49,749 nt of DNA from an uncultured Pseudocitrobacter sp. (GTDB lineage: Bacteria; Pseudomonadota; Gammaproteobacteria; Enterobacterales; Enterobacteriaceae). Each line of letters opens with the position of its first letter. Position 1 is the stretch's first letter. Below the pieces are notes generated by a model. It was given only the letters and a program-made list of their open reading frames with translations, searched no databases and was not told where the DNA came from. Shown here in pieces: positions 26,770 to 35,765 of the stretch. The DNA is taken from assembly GCA_913778145.1 (NCBI GenBank), contig CAJYVI010000096.1:1-49749 (forward strand), read 5' to 3'. A program made the position numbers and the translations under genes.

Positions 26770-27510
26770 ATGACGCAAACCGTATTAGTCACCGGCGCGG
26801 CCGCCGGGCTGGGCAACGTCATCGCCACGCATCTGTTGTCGCAGGGGGATCAGGTGGTGCTCTCGGATGTGAGCCTGGCGCATGCGCAGCAGGCGGCGGA
26901 CAAACTTGATAACGGCGCGGGCAATGTGCTGGCGCTGGAGCTGGATATTCGCCAGCCGCAGGCGTTTGCGCAGGCGCTACAGACGATTGAAACCCGCTTC
27001 GGCAGCCTGGAGGTGCTGGTGAACAATGCCGCGCTGACGCTGGCGACGCCGGTGATGGAGATTGACGTTGAAGAGTTTGACCGGGTGATCTCCACCAATC
27101 TGCGCGGCACGTTCGTTGGCTGCCAGACGATTGGGCGCTACTTCGCGAAGAAAGGCTACGGGCGAATTATCAACCTGGCGTCGCTCGCCGGGCAGAACGG
27201 CGGCACGGCCTCCGGGGCGCACTATGCGGCATCGAAAGGCGGCATCCTGACGCTGACTAAAATCTTCGCCCGCGAGCTGGGGAAATCCGGCGTAACGGTG
27301 AATGCTATCGCGCCGGGGCCGATGGATCTCCCGTCCGTTCACGCGCTGGTGCAGGAAGAGAAAATGGCCGGGCTGTTACAGATGATCCCGGTGGGTAAGC
27401 TCGGCGATGCCGAATTTGTCGCTCAGGCCGTGGCGCTGTTGGCTTCACCGCAGGCGGCGTTTGTCACCGGGGCGACCTGGGACATTAATGGCGGTCTGTT
27501 TATGCGTTAA
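26770..27510 (+). CDS. iacE: IacE, short-chain dehydrogenase/reductase
   Basis: The 246-residue classical SDR shows the nucleotide loop VTGAAAGLGNV, NNAAL, catalytic Ser in INLASLAGQN, and HYAASKGG for YxxxK. The PGPMDLPSV loop follows. In auxin degradation IacE is proposed to act on the hydroxylated indole-acetate intermediate. Start at 26770 (AGGAGCGCGTT before ATG) chosen over an earlier ATG that would overlap iacD. 10 bp from iacD. Confidence 0.9.
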   Translation: MTQTVLVTGAAAGLGNVIATHLLSQGDQVVLSDVSLAHAQQAADKLDNGAGNVLALELDIRQPQAFAQALQTIETRFGSLEVLVNNAALTLATPVMEIDVEEFDRVISTNLRGTFVGCQTIGRYFAKKGYGRIINLASLAGQNGGTASGAHYAASKGGILTLTKIFARELGKSGVTVNAIAPGPMDLPSVHALVQEEKMAGLLQMIPVGKLGDAEFVAQAVALLASPQAAFVTGATWDINGGLFMR

Positions 27511-27519
27511 GGAGTCGCC

Positions 27520-28452
27520 ATGCTGACACTACAGATTTTGAAACGCGAGCTTCAGGGGGACGTTGTTTTGCTGACGCTTGCCGACGCAACCGGCGCTGAA
27601 CTGCCTGCGTTCACCGCCGGGGCGCACATCGACCTGCATCTGACTGACGATCTGGTGCGTCCGTATTCGCTGTGTGGCGATCCGGCAGATCGTCACTGTT
27701 ATCAACTGGGCATCCTCAAAGATAGCCAGTCGAAAGGGGGATCGCTGGCGGCGCACGCGCTTCAGGAAGGCGAATCGGTCACAGTCAGTCTGCCGCGCAA
27801 TTTGTTTGCCCTGGATGAGGGCGCAGCGCACAGCCTGTTGATCGGCGGCGGGATTGGTATCACACCGATGCTGGCGATGGCGGCAGAGCTGCATGCCGCC
27901 GGGCGCGCGTTTTCGCTGCATTACTGCGCCCGTTCGCGCCCGCAGGCGGCGTTTGTTGCCGAACTGGAAAAAGCGCCGTGGGCAGATCGTGTATGGCTGC
28001 ATTTCAGCGATGAGCAACGCATTGATTTGCCAGCGGTACTGAGTGATGTACCGGCTAATACGCATGTCTATGTTTGCGGCCCCACGCGATTGATGGAGGC
28101 GGTGAGCGAGCAGGCAAACGCCGCCGGTTATTCGGCTGAAAACGTTCATCAGGAGTGCTTCAGCGCGGATGTTGAAGTGAGTGGAAAGGCGTTCGACGTG
28201 GTGGCAGCAACCAGCGGGATCACCGTGCGGGTGCTGGAAAACCAGACCATCGTCGAGGCGCTGGCGCAGGCCGGGTTGAAGGTGTGCGTCTCCTGTAAGC
28301 AGGGGATTTGCGGCAGTTGCCTGACGGAGGTGATTGAGGGCGAGCCGGATCACCGCGACAGCTATCTGACAGACGAGGAGAAAGCCGATGGCGATCAGAT
28401 CCTGCTCTGTTGTTCCCGGGCGAAAACCGCCCGTCTGATTATCGATCTCTGA
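27520..28452 (+). CDS. iacF: IacF, ferredoxin-NAD(P)H reductase component
   Basis: The 310-residue class IA-type reductase has an N-terminal FNR-like flavin and NAD domain (RPYSLCG for flavin, IGGGIGITPML for pyridine nucleotide, CGPTRLMEAV) and a C-terminal plant-type [2Fe-2S] ferredoxin with CVSCKQGICGSC and a final Cys in LLCCS. It supplies electrons from NAD(P)H to the IacCD oxygenase. It lies 9 bp after iacE. Confidence 0.92.
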   Translation: MLTLQILKRELQGDVVLLTLADATGAELPAFTAGAHIDLHLTDDLVRPYSLCGDPADRHCYQLGILKDSQSKGGSLAAHALQEGESVTVSLPRNLFALDEGAAHSLLIGGGIGITPMLAMAAELHAAGRAFSLHYCARSRPQAAFVAELEKAPWADRVWLHFSDEQRIDLPAVLSDVPANTHVYVCGPTRLMEAVSEQANAAGYSAENVHQECFSADVEVSGKAFDVVAATSGITVRVLENQTIVEALAQAGLKVCVSCKQGICGSCLTEVIEGEPDHRDSYLTDEEKADGDQILLCCSRAKTARLIIDL

Positions 28453-28462
28453 GGATTTCAGC

Positions 28463-28963
28463 ATGAATTTGCAGACCGAGTTTCGTAATGCGATGGCGCA
28501 ACTGGGCAGCGCGGTGTCGGTGATCACTACCGATGGCCCGGCGGGGAAATTTGGCTTTACCGCCTCTGCCGTGTGTAGCGTCACGGATCAACCGCCGACC
28601 CTGCTGGTGTGTATGAATCGCAACTCTTTTGCCAACGCGCACTTCAAGCAAAACGGCGCGCTGTGCGTGAACGTGCTTTCCGGCGCGCATCAGGAGTTAT
28701 CGGGTATTTTCGCCAATGCGACCCTGCGTTCCGAAGAGCGTTTCGCTTACGACCGCTGGCAGGTGATGGCGAGCGGCGCGCCGGTACTCAGTTCCGCCGT
28801 CGCCAGCTTTGACTGCGTGATTGACGACTGCCATGAAGTGGGCAGCCACACGGTATTTTATTGCCAGGTGCAGGCGATTCGCATCAGCGAGCAGCCGCGC
28901 GGGCTGGTCTATTTTAACCGTCGTTACCATACGGTAGGCGGCGATATTGAGGTGAAAGCCTAA
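28463..28963 (+). CDS. iacG: IacG, flavin reductase (HpaC-like)
   Basis: This 166-residue FMN-binding split-barrel reductase has the family opening FRNAMAQLGSAVSVITTDGP, the flavin site FTASAVCSVTDQPPTLLVCMN, and a terminal aromatic YFNRRYHTV. It reduces free FMN or FAD with NAD(P)H and delivers it to the monooxygenase IacA. It sits 10 bp after iacF. Confidence 0.92.
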   Translation: MNLQTEFRNAMAQLGSAVSVITTDGPAGKFGFTASAVCSVTDQPPTLLVCMNRNSFANAHFKQNGALCVNVLSGAHQELSGIFANATLRSEERFAYDRWQVMASGAPVLSSAVASFDCVIDDCHEVGSHTVFYCQVQAIRISEQPRGLVYFNRRYHTVGGDIEVKA

Positions 28964-28983
28964 CCCATTGAGGAGCCTGGCTT

Positions 28984-30312
28984 ATGAGCAATACCGCAGC
29001 AGCACCGCACGACCCAAAGCAAATGCGCAAACTGGTGATCGCCTCCGTTCTGGGCAATGCGCTGGAATGGTATGACTTCTTTCTCTATGGCACGGCGGCG
29101 GCGCTGGTCTTCGGCCCGCTCTTTTTCCCGGTCGGCGGCGATCCGCTACAGGGGACATTACTGGCGTTTTCCGGCTTTGCGATCGGTTTTCTGGCGCGCC
29201 CGCTCGGCGGGATTGCTTTCGGTCATTTAGGCGATCGCTACAGCCGTAAGATGACGTTAATCATGACGTTAACGCTGATGGGCGCGACAACGTTCGTCAT
29301 CGGCCTGCTGCCGGTTTACAGCCAGATTGGCATCTGGGCGCCGATTTGCCTGATTACCCTGCGCTTCTTGCAGGGCGTGGCATCCGGCGGCGAGTGGGGC
29401 GGCGGCGTGTTGATGCTGAGCGAAAATGCCCCAGCTTCCAGGCGCGGTTTCTTTACCGCCTGGAGCCAGATGGGCGTGGCTGGCGGGTTCGTGCTCTCGG
29501 CATTCGCTTTTTATCTGGTGCAGAAACTGCCGGAATCCGATTTTATGAGCTGGGGCTGGCGCGTGCCGTTCCTGCTGAGCCTGCTGATTTTTCTGGTCGG
29601 TGTTTATATCCGCAAAAACATCCGTGAAAGTGAGGCGTTCAGCCAGGCTAAACCAGAAGAGAAACATGAAAAAATTCCGCTGATCGTACTGCTGCGTGAG
29701 CATCCAAAAGCGCTGATGCAGGCCATTGCATTGCGCCTGCCAGAGAATGGCGCGTCCTATATTTTTTTCACCTTTTCAGTGGTGTACGCCAAACATATTG
29801 GTATCTCGACAGACATCATCATCAGCGCGGTGACGCTGGCGATGGTGGTCGAGTTTTTCTCGATTCTGTTCTGGGGCGCGCTTTCCGATCGCATCGGTTT
29901 GAAACGTGTTTACTACATTGGCGTCATCGGCCTGCTGGTGATGGCCTTCCCGTTCTTCTGGCTACTTTCCAGCGGAGAATTCAGCGGGATCATGGTGGCG
30001 ATGTTCCTCGGTCTGCCCGTCTGCCATGGGGCGATGACGGGGACGCAACCCTGCATTATGAGCGATCTGTTCCCGGTGCGTGTGCGTTATTCCGGCCTGG
30101 CGCTGGGGCATGAAGTGGGTTCTATCTTCTCCGGCGGTCTCGGGCCGATGCTCGCCGTCGCACTGTTAATCGAATTTGACGCCGCCTGGCCGGTATCGCT
30201 GTTGTTGATTGTCTATGCGCTACTGGCGTGGATTGCGTTGTGGAGCCTGCCTTCGCAGGAAACACCTGTCCTGAGTCAACCTACGAAAACCTTACCCTAC
30301 AATGAGGTCTAA
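28984..30312 (+). CDS. MHS-family MFS transporter of the iac operon
   Basis: The 442-residue protein has about 12 TM helices and metabolite:H+ symporter motifs: SVLGNALEWYDFFLYG near the start, GHLGDRYSRK between helices 2 and 3, and FLQGVASGGEWGGG. Relatives carry organic acids such as shikimate, proline/betaine or alpha-ketoglutarate. Located 20 bp after iacG and 3 bp before the dioxygenase gene, it is probably an importer for indole-3-acetate or a precursor (inference). Confidence 0.88.
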   Translation: MSNTAAAPHDPKQMRKLVIASVLGNALEWYDFFLYGTAAALVFGPLFFPVGGDPLQGTLLAFSGFAIGFLARPLGGIAFGHLGDRYSRKMTLIMTLTLMGATTFVIGLLPVYSQIGIWAPICLITLRFLQGVASGGEWGGGVLMLSENAPASRRGFFTAWSQMGVAGGFVLSAFAFYLVQKLPESDFMSWGWRVPFLLSLLIFLVGVYIRKNIRESEAFSQAKPEEKHEKIPLIVLLREHPKALMQAIALRLPENGASYIFFTFSVVYAKHIGISTDIIISAVTLAMVVEFFSILFWGALSDRIGLKRVYYIGVIGLLVMAFPFFWLLSSGEFSGIMVAMFLGLPVCHGAMTGTQPCIMSDLFPVRVRYSGLALGHEVGSIFSGGLGPMLAVALLIEFDAAWPVSLLLIVYALLAWIALWSLPSQETPVLSQPTKTLPYNEV

Positions 30313-30315
30313 GCA

Positions 30316-31242
30316 ATGTCAGTGAATCCGGTAACGACATCAGAAGTGGAAAAATTACTCGCCGTCAGCAGCGGTTTTCTCTCTCAGCAGGGGAACGAGC
30401 GCTTCAAGGCGATCATGCATCACCTGCTGGGCGATATCTGCCAGACCATTAAAAAATTTGATATCACCGACGAAGAGTTCTGGCTCGCGGTGAACTATCT
30501 CAACGAGCTGGGCGAGCGCAAAGAAGCGGCGCTGCTGGCGGCGGGGCTGGGGCTTGAGCACTATCTCGATATTCGCGCCGATGAAAAAGAGGCGGCGGCG
30601 GGCAATGAATCAGGTACCCCGCGCACCATCGAAGGGCCGCTGTACGTGGCGAACGCGCCGCTGTGCGAAGGTTTCGCCCGCATGGATGATGGCAAAGAGC
30701 AGGGCGAAATCATGTGGTTACAGGGCGTGGTGAAAGATAAGCAGGGGCGTCCGGTGGCGAATGCCGTTGTCGATATCTGGCACGCCAACACGCTCGGCGG
30801 TTATTCGTTCTTTGATCAATCTCAGAGCGAATACAACCTGCGCCGCCGCGTGCTGACCGATGCCAACGGCCACTATGCGGTACGCAGCATTGTGCCGTGC
30901 GGTTACGGCTGCCCGCCGGATGGCCCGACGCAGAAACTGCTCAACGGGTTAGGGCGTCACGGCAACCGCCCGGCGCATATTCATTTCTTTGTATCCGCGC
31001 CGGGTTATAAGCACCTGACTACGCAGATTAACCTCAATGGCGATGCGTACCTGTGGGATGATTTTGCTTTCGCCACCCGTGATGGGCTGATTGCTGACCC
31101 GGTGAAAGTGGAGGATGAGGCCATCGCTTATGAACGCGGCATTCACCAGCCGCATACGGAAGTGAACTTTGATTTTACGCTGGTGGCGGCGACGCAGAGT
31201 GAAGAGGAAGCGCGCGGAAAGCGAATGCGCGTGAAGGAGTAA
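30316..31242 (+). CDS. catA: Intradiol ring-cleavage dioxygenase, catechol 1,2-dioxygenase type
   Basis: The 308-residue dioxygenase has the N-terminal helical dimerisation/lipid-binding part (about 1-100) and the catalytic sandwich. Fe(III) ligands are Tyr in GPLYVAN, Tyr in CGYGCPPDG, and the two His in RPAHIHFF; LRRRVLTD holds the conserved Arg. It opens catechol to cis,cis-muconate. A hydroxyquinol preference cannot be excluded from sequence alone, but the iac context favours catechol. It starts 3 bp after the transporter stop and ends the operon, followed by a strong terminator. Confidence 0.9.
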   Translation: MSVNPVTTSEVEKLLAVSSGFLSQQGNERFKAIMHHLLGDICQTIKKFDITDEEFWLAVNYLNELGERKEAALLAAGLGLEHYLDIRADEKEAAAGNESGTPRTIEGPLYVANAPLCEGFARMDDGKEQGEIMWLQGVVKDKQGRPVANAVVDIWHANTLGGYSFFDQSQSEYNLRRRVLTDANGHYAVRSIVPCGYGCPPDGPTQKLLNGLGRHGNRPAHIHFFVSAPGYKHLTTQINLNGDAYLWDDFAFATRDGLIADPVKVEDEAIAYERGIHQPHTEVNFDFTLVAATQSEEEARGKRMRVKE

Positions 31243-31288
31243 GCTCATACAGTCGGATTAAATTGCTGATAACGTGCGCGTTCAAATA

Positions 31289-31324
31289 AAAAGGCCGAAG
31301 AGGGAATAAACTCTTCGGCCTTTT
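31289..31324. terminator. Bidirectional terminator between catA and the quinoprotein gene
   Basis: A perfect 14-bp stem (AAAAGGCCGAAGAG/CTCTTCGGCCTTTT) with an 8-nt loop, T-rich on either strand, separates the converging iac-catA operon and PQQ dehydrogenase gene. Confidence 0.92.
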
Positions 31325-31335
31325 GCGCTCAGAAC

Positions 31336-33741
31336 TTAATCTTCCAGCGCGTAAGCGATAATGTCATCACCCACATCCGGCGAGTGGCTGGCACCGCCTG
31401 CAGAAATAACGACATACTCTTTACCGGTTTTCGGTGATTTATAAATCAACGGCGCGGCAACGGCGCCAACTGGCAGACGGGCGCGCCATAGCTCTTTCCC
31501 GGTTGCCGAGTCGAGGGCGCGCAGGTAGTTATCCTGCGTTCCGGCAAAGAAGACCAGGCCAGAGGCGGTGGAGGTTGGGCCACCGAGCGTCGGCATTCCC
31601 AGCGGAATATGCATGCCGGTTTTCATTCCCAGCGGGCCGGTATCTTCCACCGAACCCATTGGCACCTGCCACACCAGCTGACGCGTATTCAGGTCGATAG
31701 CGCTCATCGTGCCGAACGGCGGGGTATTACACGGTACACCCAGCGCAGATTGCAGAATATCGATACGCACACCGCCATAAGGGCCCGCTACCTGCGGGCG
31801 CACGGTGCCCATAAAACCAGGTACTTCGTCGGTTGAAACATGGTATTTCGCCATATCTTGTTGGCGCACCAGCGACATCCGCAGCGGCATACGCATATCG
31901 TTAACAAACAGCGTGCCGGTACGTTCATCAATGGTGATGCCGCCCCAGTTCATGCCACCCAGCAGGCTTGGCCATTCGATATACGGTTTCTCAGACGGCG
32001 GCGTGAACATGCCCAGATAGGTCGATTCTTTAAAGTCGATACGGCAGATCAGCTGGTCGAATGGCGTCACGCCCCACATCGATTTCTCAGTCAGCGGGTC
32101 AACGCCCAGTTGCGGCATCCCGGTAGAGAATGGTTGAGTAGTGGAAAGGCGTTCGCCTTCCGCGCCCTGATGCGGCACCGGAATCTCTTCCACTTTGGTG
32201 ACCGGTTTCCCGGTACGACGGTCGAGAACGTAGATCTGCCCGGTTTTGGTGGTCTGAATCAGCACCGGGATCTCTTCGCCTTTCTCGTTCTTCATATGGA
32301 ACAGAACGGGCTGAGACGGTAAATCGTAGTCCCAGATATCATGGTGAACGGTCTGGAAGACCCATTTGGTTTTACCGGTGCTGGCGTCGACGGCCACCAC
32401 AGAGGAACCGTATTTCTCTTTGGCGTCGTTACGATCGCCGCCCCAGTAATCCGGCGGGCCGTTACCGGTTGGCAGATACACCAGATTCAGTTCTTTATCA
32501 AAACCAGGCACCGTCCAGACGTTTGGCGTTTCGAGCGTATAGGCGCGCGCTTTTTGCGGATCGGTAATGTTTTCCGGCTGTCCGACATCCCAGGCCCAGA
32601 CAACATCGCCCGAACGCACATCATACGCACGCACCACACCTGACGGCTCGCCGTGCACAATATCGCGCACCCAGCCGCCAATCACCGCTATGTGCCCCAT
32701 AATCATCGGAATAGACGTTGGGTGATAGCGCTTACTGTTTTCCGTATCGCCCATACCCTGTTTCAGGTCGACGCTGCCTTTGTTGCCAAAGCTGTCGCAT
32801 AGCTCGCCAGTTTTGGCGTTCAGGGCAATCAGACGGGCATCGACGGTCGAGATGACAATACGCTGCGGGCACTGCTGAAGCGCCGGGCTGGATTTTTCTT
32901 CCGCGCTCAGCGAGTCATCGTTCTGCGCATCGTAATAACCTACGCCGCGACAGGTCACGTGTTCAGCGGTCTGCGCGTGCGGATCAAAGCGCCAGCGGGC
33001 CTTACCGGTATCGGCATCAATTGCCGTTACCACGTTCAGCGGCGTACAGGAATAAAGCGTATCGCCAATTTGCAGCGGCGTATTTTCGTCCACGCCGATA
33101 CCCGGGCCTGTTAAGCGACGCCCGGTATGATACGTCCACGCCACTTTCAGGTCTTTGACATTATCCGGTGTGATATCTGTGTACGGCGCATAACGCGTAC
33201 CGGAGGCATCGCGGCCAAAGAATTCCCAGTTGTCACTTTTTGATGCCAGTGTGGGCTCAACGCCTGCGTGGGTATCGACAACACCATTATGAATGCCACC
33301 GTGCGGGAAAAACGCCGAGACCAGCGTTGCCAGCAGGGCAACGAAAATCACCGTTGCGCTGCGGTTAGCCGCACGCACCGACGCGCGTTGAACGGGTAAC
33401 GTCGTGGCGAGCCACAGGGCGAGCATTAATAAGAGTGCGGGAACCACCAATCGAGGGATCAGACCCCAGTAGCTGAACTGCACTTCATAGAGCGCCCAGA
33501 TAAGGGTAAGGACAAAGGTAATAACGGAAAGAGGGAGGGCAAATTTACGGCGCAGCAGGTAGCCTGCCGCAATAACCAGATACGCCAGACCGGCGACCAG
33601 ATACCAGGCGCTGCCGCCCAGCGACAGGAGCTTACCGCCCCAGATGGTTAAAAACAGCCCAGTACCAACACTGAGCAATACGAAGAGTAAGCGGTAGAGC
33701 GTAAAGAACACGCCTCCACCTCTGCTTTTTTGTTCGTCCAT
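31336..33741 (-). CDS. Membrane-bound PQQ-dependent dehydrogenase, glucose/quinate/shikimate family
   Basis: The 801-residue quinoprotein has five N-terminal TM helices (about 12-135) and a periplasmic eight-bladed propeller with tryptophan-docking repeats (GKARWRFDP, GKTKWVFQT, GKELWRARL). Active-site parts match Gcd: HVTCRGVGY, HHDIWDYDLPSQP with the calcium/catalytic Asp, and TTKTGQIYVLDRR with the catalytic Lys. It oxidises an aldose or a cyclic polyol such as quinate in the periplasm and passes electrons to ubiquinone. The start MDEQKSRGG has GGGA 6 bp upstream. Which substrate is used is open; PQQ synthesis genes are not in the window. Confidence 0.92.
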   Translation of the reverse strand: MDEQKSRGGGVFFTLYRLLFVLLSVGTGLFLTIWGGKLLSLGGSAWYLVAGLAYLVIAAGYLLRRKFALPLSVITFVLTLIWALYEVQFSYWGLIPRLVVPALLLMLALWLATTLPVQRASVRAANRSATVIFVALLATLVSAFFPHGGIHNGVVDTHAGVEPTLASKSDNWEFFGRDASGTRYAPYTDITPDNVKDLKVAWTYHTGRRLTGPGIGVDENTPLQIGDTLYSCTPLNVVTAIDADTGKARWRFDPHAQTAEHVTCRGVGYYDAQNDDSLSAEEKSSPALQQCPQRIVISTVDARLIALNAKTGELCDSFGNKGSVDLKQGMGDTENSKRYHPTSIPMIMGHIAVIGGWVRDIVHGEPSGVVRAYDVRSGDVVWAWDVGQPENITDPQKARAYTLETPNVWTVPGFDKELNLVYLPTGNGPPDYWGGDRNDAKEKYGSSVVAVDASTGKTKWVFQTVHHDIWDYDLPSQPVLFHMKNEKGEEIPVLIQTTKTGQIYVLDRRTGKPVTKVEEIPVPHQGAEGERLSTTQPFSTGMPQLGVDPLTEKSMWGVTPFDQLICRIDFKESTYLGMFTPPSEKPYIEWPSLLGGMNWGGITIDERTGTLFVNDMRMPLRMSLVRQQDMAKYHVSTDEVPGFMGTVRPQVAGPYGGVRIDILQSALGVPCNTPPFGTMSAIDLNTRQLVWQVPMGSVEDTGPLGMKTGMHIPLGMPTLGGPTSTASGLVFFAGTQDNYLRALDSATGKELWRARLPVGAVAAPLIYKSPKTGKEYVVISAGGASHSPDVGDDIIAYALED

Positions 33742-33965
33742 TGTGCATCCCATACAAAGTCAGTCGTTTGAAGCATTTTTGCTCAGTGGGCTGGCGTATC
33801 ATCCTGTTCAGGACGTTAGCCGCCTGAGATCCTGTTGTTATGGTGGGTAATCCGAAGGGGAAGTGCCTGCGCCTACAACGTAAGGAAGTTTATTTATTTG
33901 TAAGATAAATGTAAAACTTATGAGCATTAAATGTATAACAAATGGGTGGCGCTGAAAGAAACAGT

Positions 33966-33991
33966 ACAGGGAGGTGTATGGACCCCCCTGT
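33966..33991 (-). terminator. Possible terminator after pgtP
   Basis: ACAGGG (33966-33971) and CCCTGT (33986-33991) form a short hairpin with adjoining G/C pairs, 15-40 bp after the pgtP stop. The minus-strand tail is only moderately T-rich (ACTGTTTCTTTC). Confidence 0.4.
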
Positions 33992-34005
33992 GAAAGGGTT
34001 AAAAA

Positions 34006-35394
34006 TTAGGCGTCCGCGAGTTGCAGAGAAGATGCTTCTTCCGCGTCTTTTTTGCGCTGTTGCTCAAGCTCAAGCGCCCCGCGATGTGACAGATAGCAGA
34101 ACAAAATACAGCAGACGATCCCACCCATCAGCAGATAAAAACCCCCGTGCCAGCCCATTTTATCCACCATGACCCCAAACAGACTGGTGCCCAGCGAGGC
34201 GCCAAAAATGTAGCTCATAAAACCACGCAAACCGACAGCGGAACCCACCGCAAAGCTGGGCACGATTTCCATGGTTTGCACCGAGGCAAGAAATTGCGGA
34301 ACATAAATCAGGCAACCTACGATGGCGGCAAAAACGGTGACCATCAGCAACGATTCGCTTTTCCAGTAGCCAATCAGGCAGATGAAAATCAGCGCCATGC
34401 AGATCATCGCCAGTGGCATGCGACGTCCTTTAAAAAGCTTATCGGATAACCATCCTGCCAGCAGCGTAGAAGGGATCGCGGCCCATTCAAAAAACAGGAA
34501 CGCGACGCTCATCTGTTCCTTAGAAAAGTGTTTGACCGTCAGCAGATAAATAGGCAGCCAACTGATCATACCGAATCGCACCATATAGACGAAGACATCC
34601 ACCAGCGAGACATACCATGCATTCTTATTGCGCAGGACATAGGTGCAAAAAATCTGGAATGCCGTCATGTTTTCTGGCGCTTTTACCGTATGACGGGTTT
34701 TCAGCACCACTTTTTCTTCTGGCATCATCTCTTCCAGCGCGGGCAGACCTTCGTTACGCGGAGAACCTTTACCCAGCGCCAGCACCACCAGTGCAAAAAC
34801 GACGGCCACGCACGCAGGAACAATATAGCTGGCGCTTTGCCAGTGCTCGCTACCCAGAATAGCAAACCCTGCCCCCACGATAGGCGCGACAATGCCGCCG
34901 CCGACGTTATGAGAAATATTCCAGAAAGCCCCTACACGTCCACGCTCCCGGCGAGGGAACCAGTTTGCAATAGTAATAAAAGAGGGGCCAACACCCATCC
35001 CCTGAAACAGGCCATTAAGAATAACCAAAGCGGCAAATATCCAGAAAGCGGTGCTGAAACCCAGGCCCACGTTAACGATGGCGCACAACACCAGACCCGC
35101 AGCCATAAATACTTTTGGGCTGGCTTTATCTGCCAGACTACTCATGACACCTTTACTGATGCCGTAGGCAATTAGCATACAGCTACTGAGTAAACCTATC
35201 TGCGTCGCGCTGAGATCCAACTGCTCTTTTAAATAAGGCGTCGAGAGCGTGAAGTTATTGCGTACGATATAATAGGCCAGATAACCTAAAAATACGCTAA
35301 GCAGTGCTTGAATACGATATCGACCATAGGTCGCCTGAACTTTCTCCGCGGGAACTTTATCGGCGGATTGCCCCGTTTTAAATATTGATAACAT
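34006..35394 (-). CDS. pgtP: Phosphoglycerate:phosphate antiporter PgtP
   Basis: The 462-residue organophosphate:Pi antiporter (OPA family, 12 TM, kin to UhpT and GlpT) is nearly identical to Salmonella PgtP. It exchanges external 2- or 3-phosphoglycerate or phosphoenolpyruvate for internal phosphate. Family motifs are GRYRIQALLSVFLGYLAYY with the substrate-binding Arg, YGISKGVMSSLADKASPK, and GPSFITIANWFPRRERG. The start MLSIFKTGQSADKVPAEKVQ agrees with Salmonella. It is expressed divergently from its regulators pgtCBA. Confidence 0.96.
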   Translation of the reverse strand: MLSIFKTGQSADKVPAEKVQATYGRYRIQALLSVFLGYLAYYIVRNNFTLSTPYLKEQLDLSATQIGLLSSCMLIAYGISKGVMSSLADKASPKVFMAAGLVLCAIVNVGLGFSTAFWIFAALVILNGLFQGMGVGPSFITIANWFPRRERGRVGAFWNISHNVGGGIVAPIVGAGFAILGSEHWQSASYIVPACVAVVFALVVLALGKGSPRNEGLPALEEMMPEEKVVLKTRHTVKAPENMTAFQIFCTYVLRNKNAWYVSLVDVFVYMVRFGMISWLPIYLLTVKHFSKEQMSVAFLFFEWAAIPSTLLAGWLSDKLFKGRRMPLAMICMALIFICLIGYWKSESLLMVTVFAAIVGCLIYVPQFLASVQTMEIVPSFAVGSAVGLRGFMSYIFGASLGTSLFGVMVDKMGWHGGFYLLMGGIVCCILFCYLSHRGALELEQQRKKDAEEASSLQLADA

Positions 35395-35765
35395 GTCTTC
35401 ACCTGTACTTTTAATTGATATAGACAGCAGGAGTAATCGACATAAAGAGTGCGGTAATCGCGTTTCTTCCTCAAGTTCATGGAATGTGTCAAAAATGACC
35501 CAAAATAAAGTGCTGACTGTGCACTTTTGACTCAATTATTAATCAGTGGCTAAGTTGTTATTCTTTTTTATGTCAGATTAATCTTCGTCTTGTGCGGCTA
35601 TTAACAAATCGCAGAACCTTCATCTGTTATCATTATTACGTATCTTCAAGGCTTGTGTAGATATCTCAGTGTTCGACGTGAACATTACGGAAAATTTAAA
35701 ACGGGTAATTTTTGCCACAATTGTTATTTTGTGAAAAATTAAGATTTATGAGAGGGATCACAATC
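35395..35765. promoter_or_regulatory. Divergent pgtP/pgtC control region
   Basis: This 371-bp A+T-rich space must hold the PgtA-controlled pgtP promoter and the pgtC promoter. There is no gene in it. I see no strong named operator; no -24/-12 sigma-54 promoter was evident. Good ribosome site GAGAGGGA before pgtC. Confidence 0.5.

Noticed and set aside
27529..28584. Long open frame (351 codons) on the minus strand opposite iacF
   Set aside because: It lies fully antisense to a well-supported reductase gene, has no ribosome site or recognisable domain, and its Arg/His/Gln-rich composition is typical of shadow frames in G+C-rich genes.
33942..34172. Short plus-strand frame at the 3' end of pgtP
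   Set aside because: Mostly antisense to pgtP, overlaps a hairpin and has no convincing coding character.
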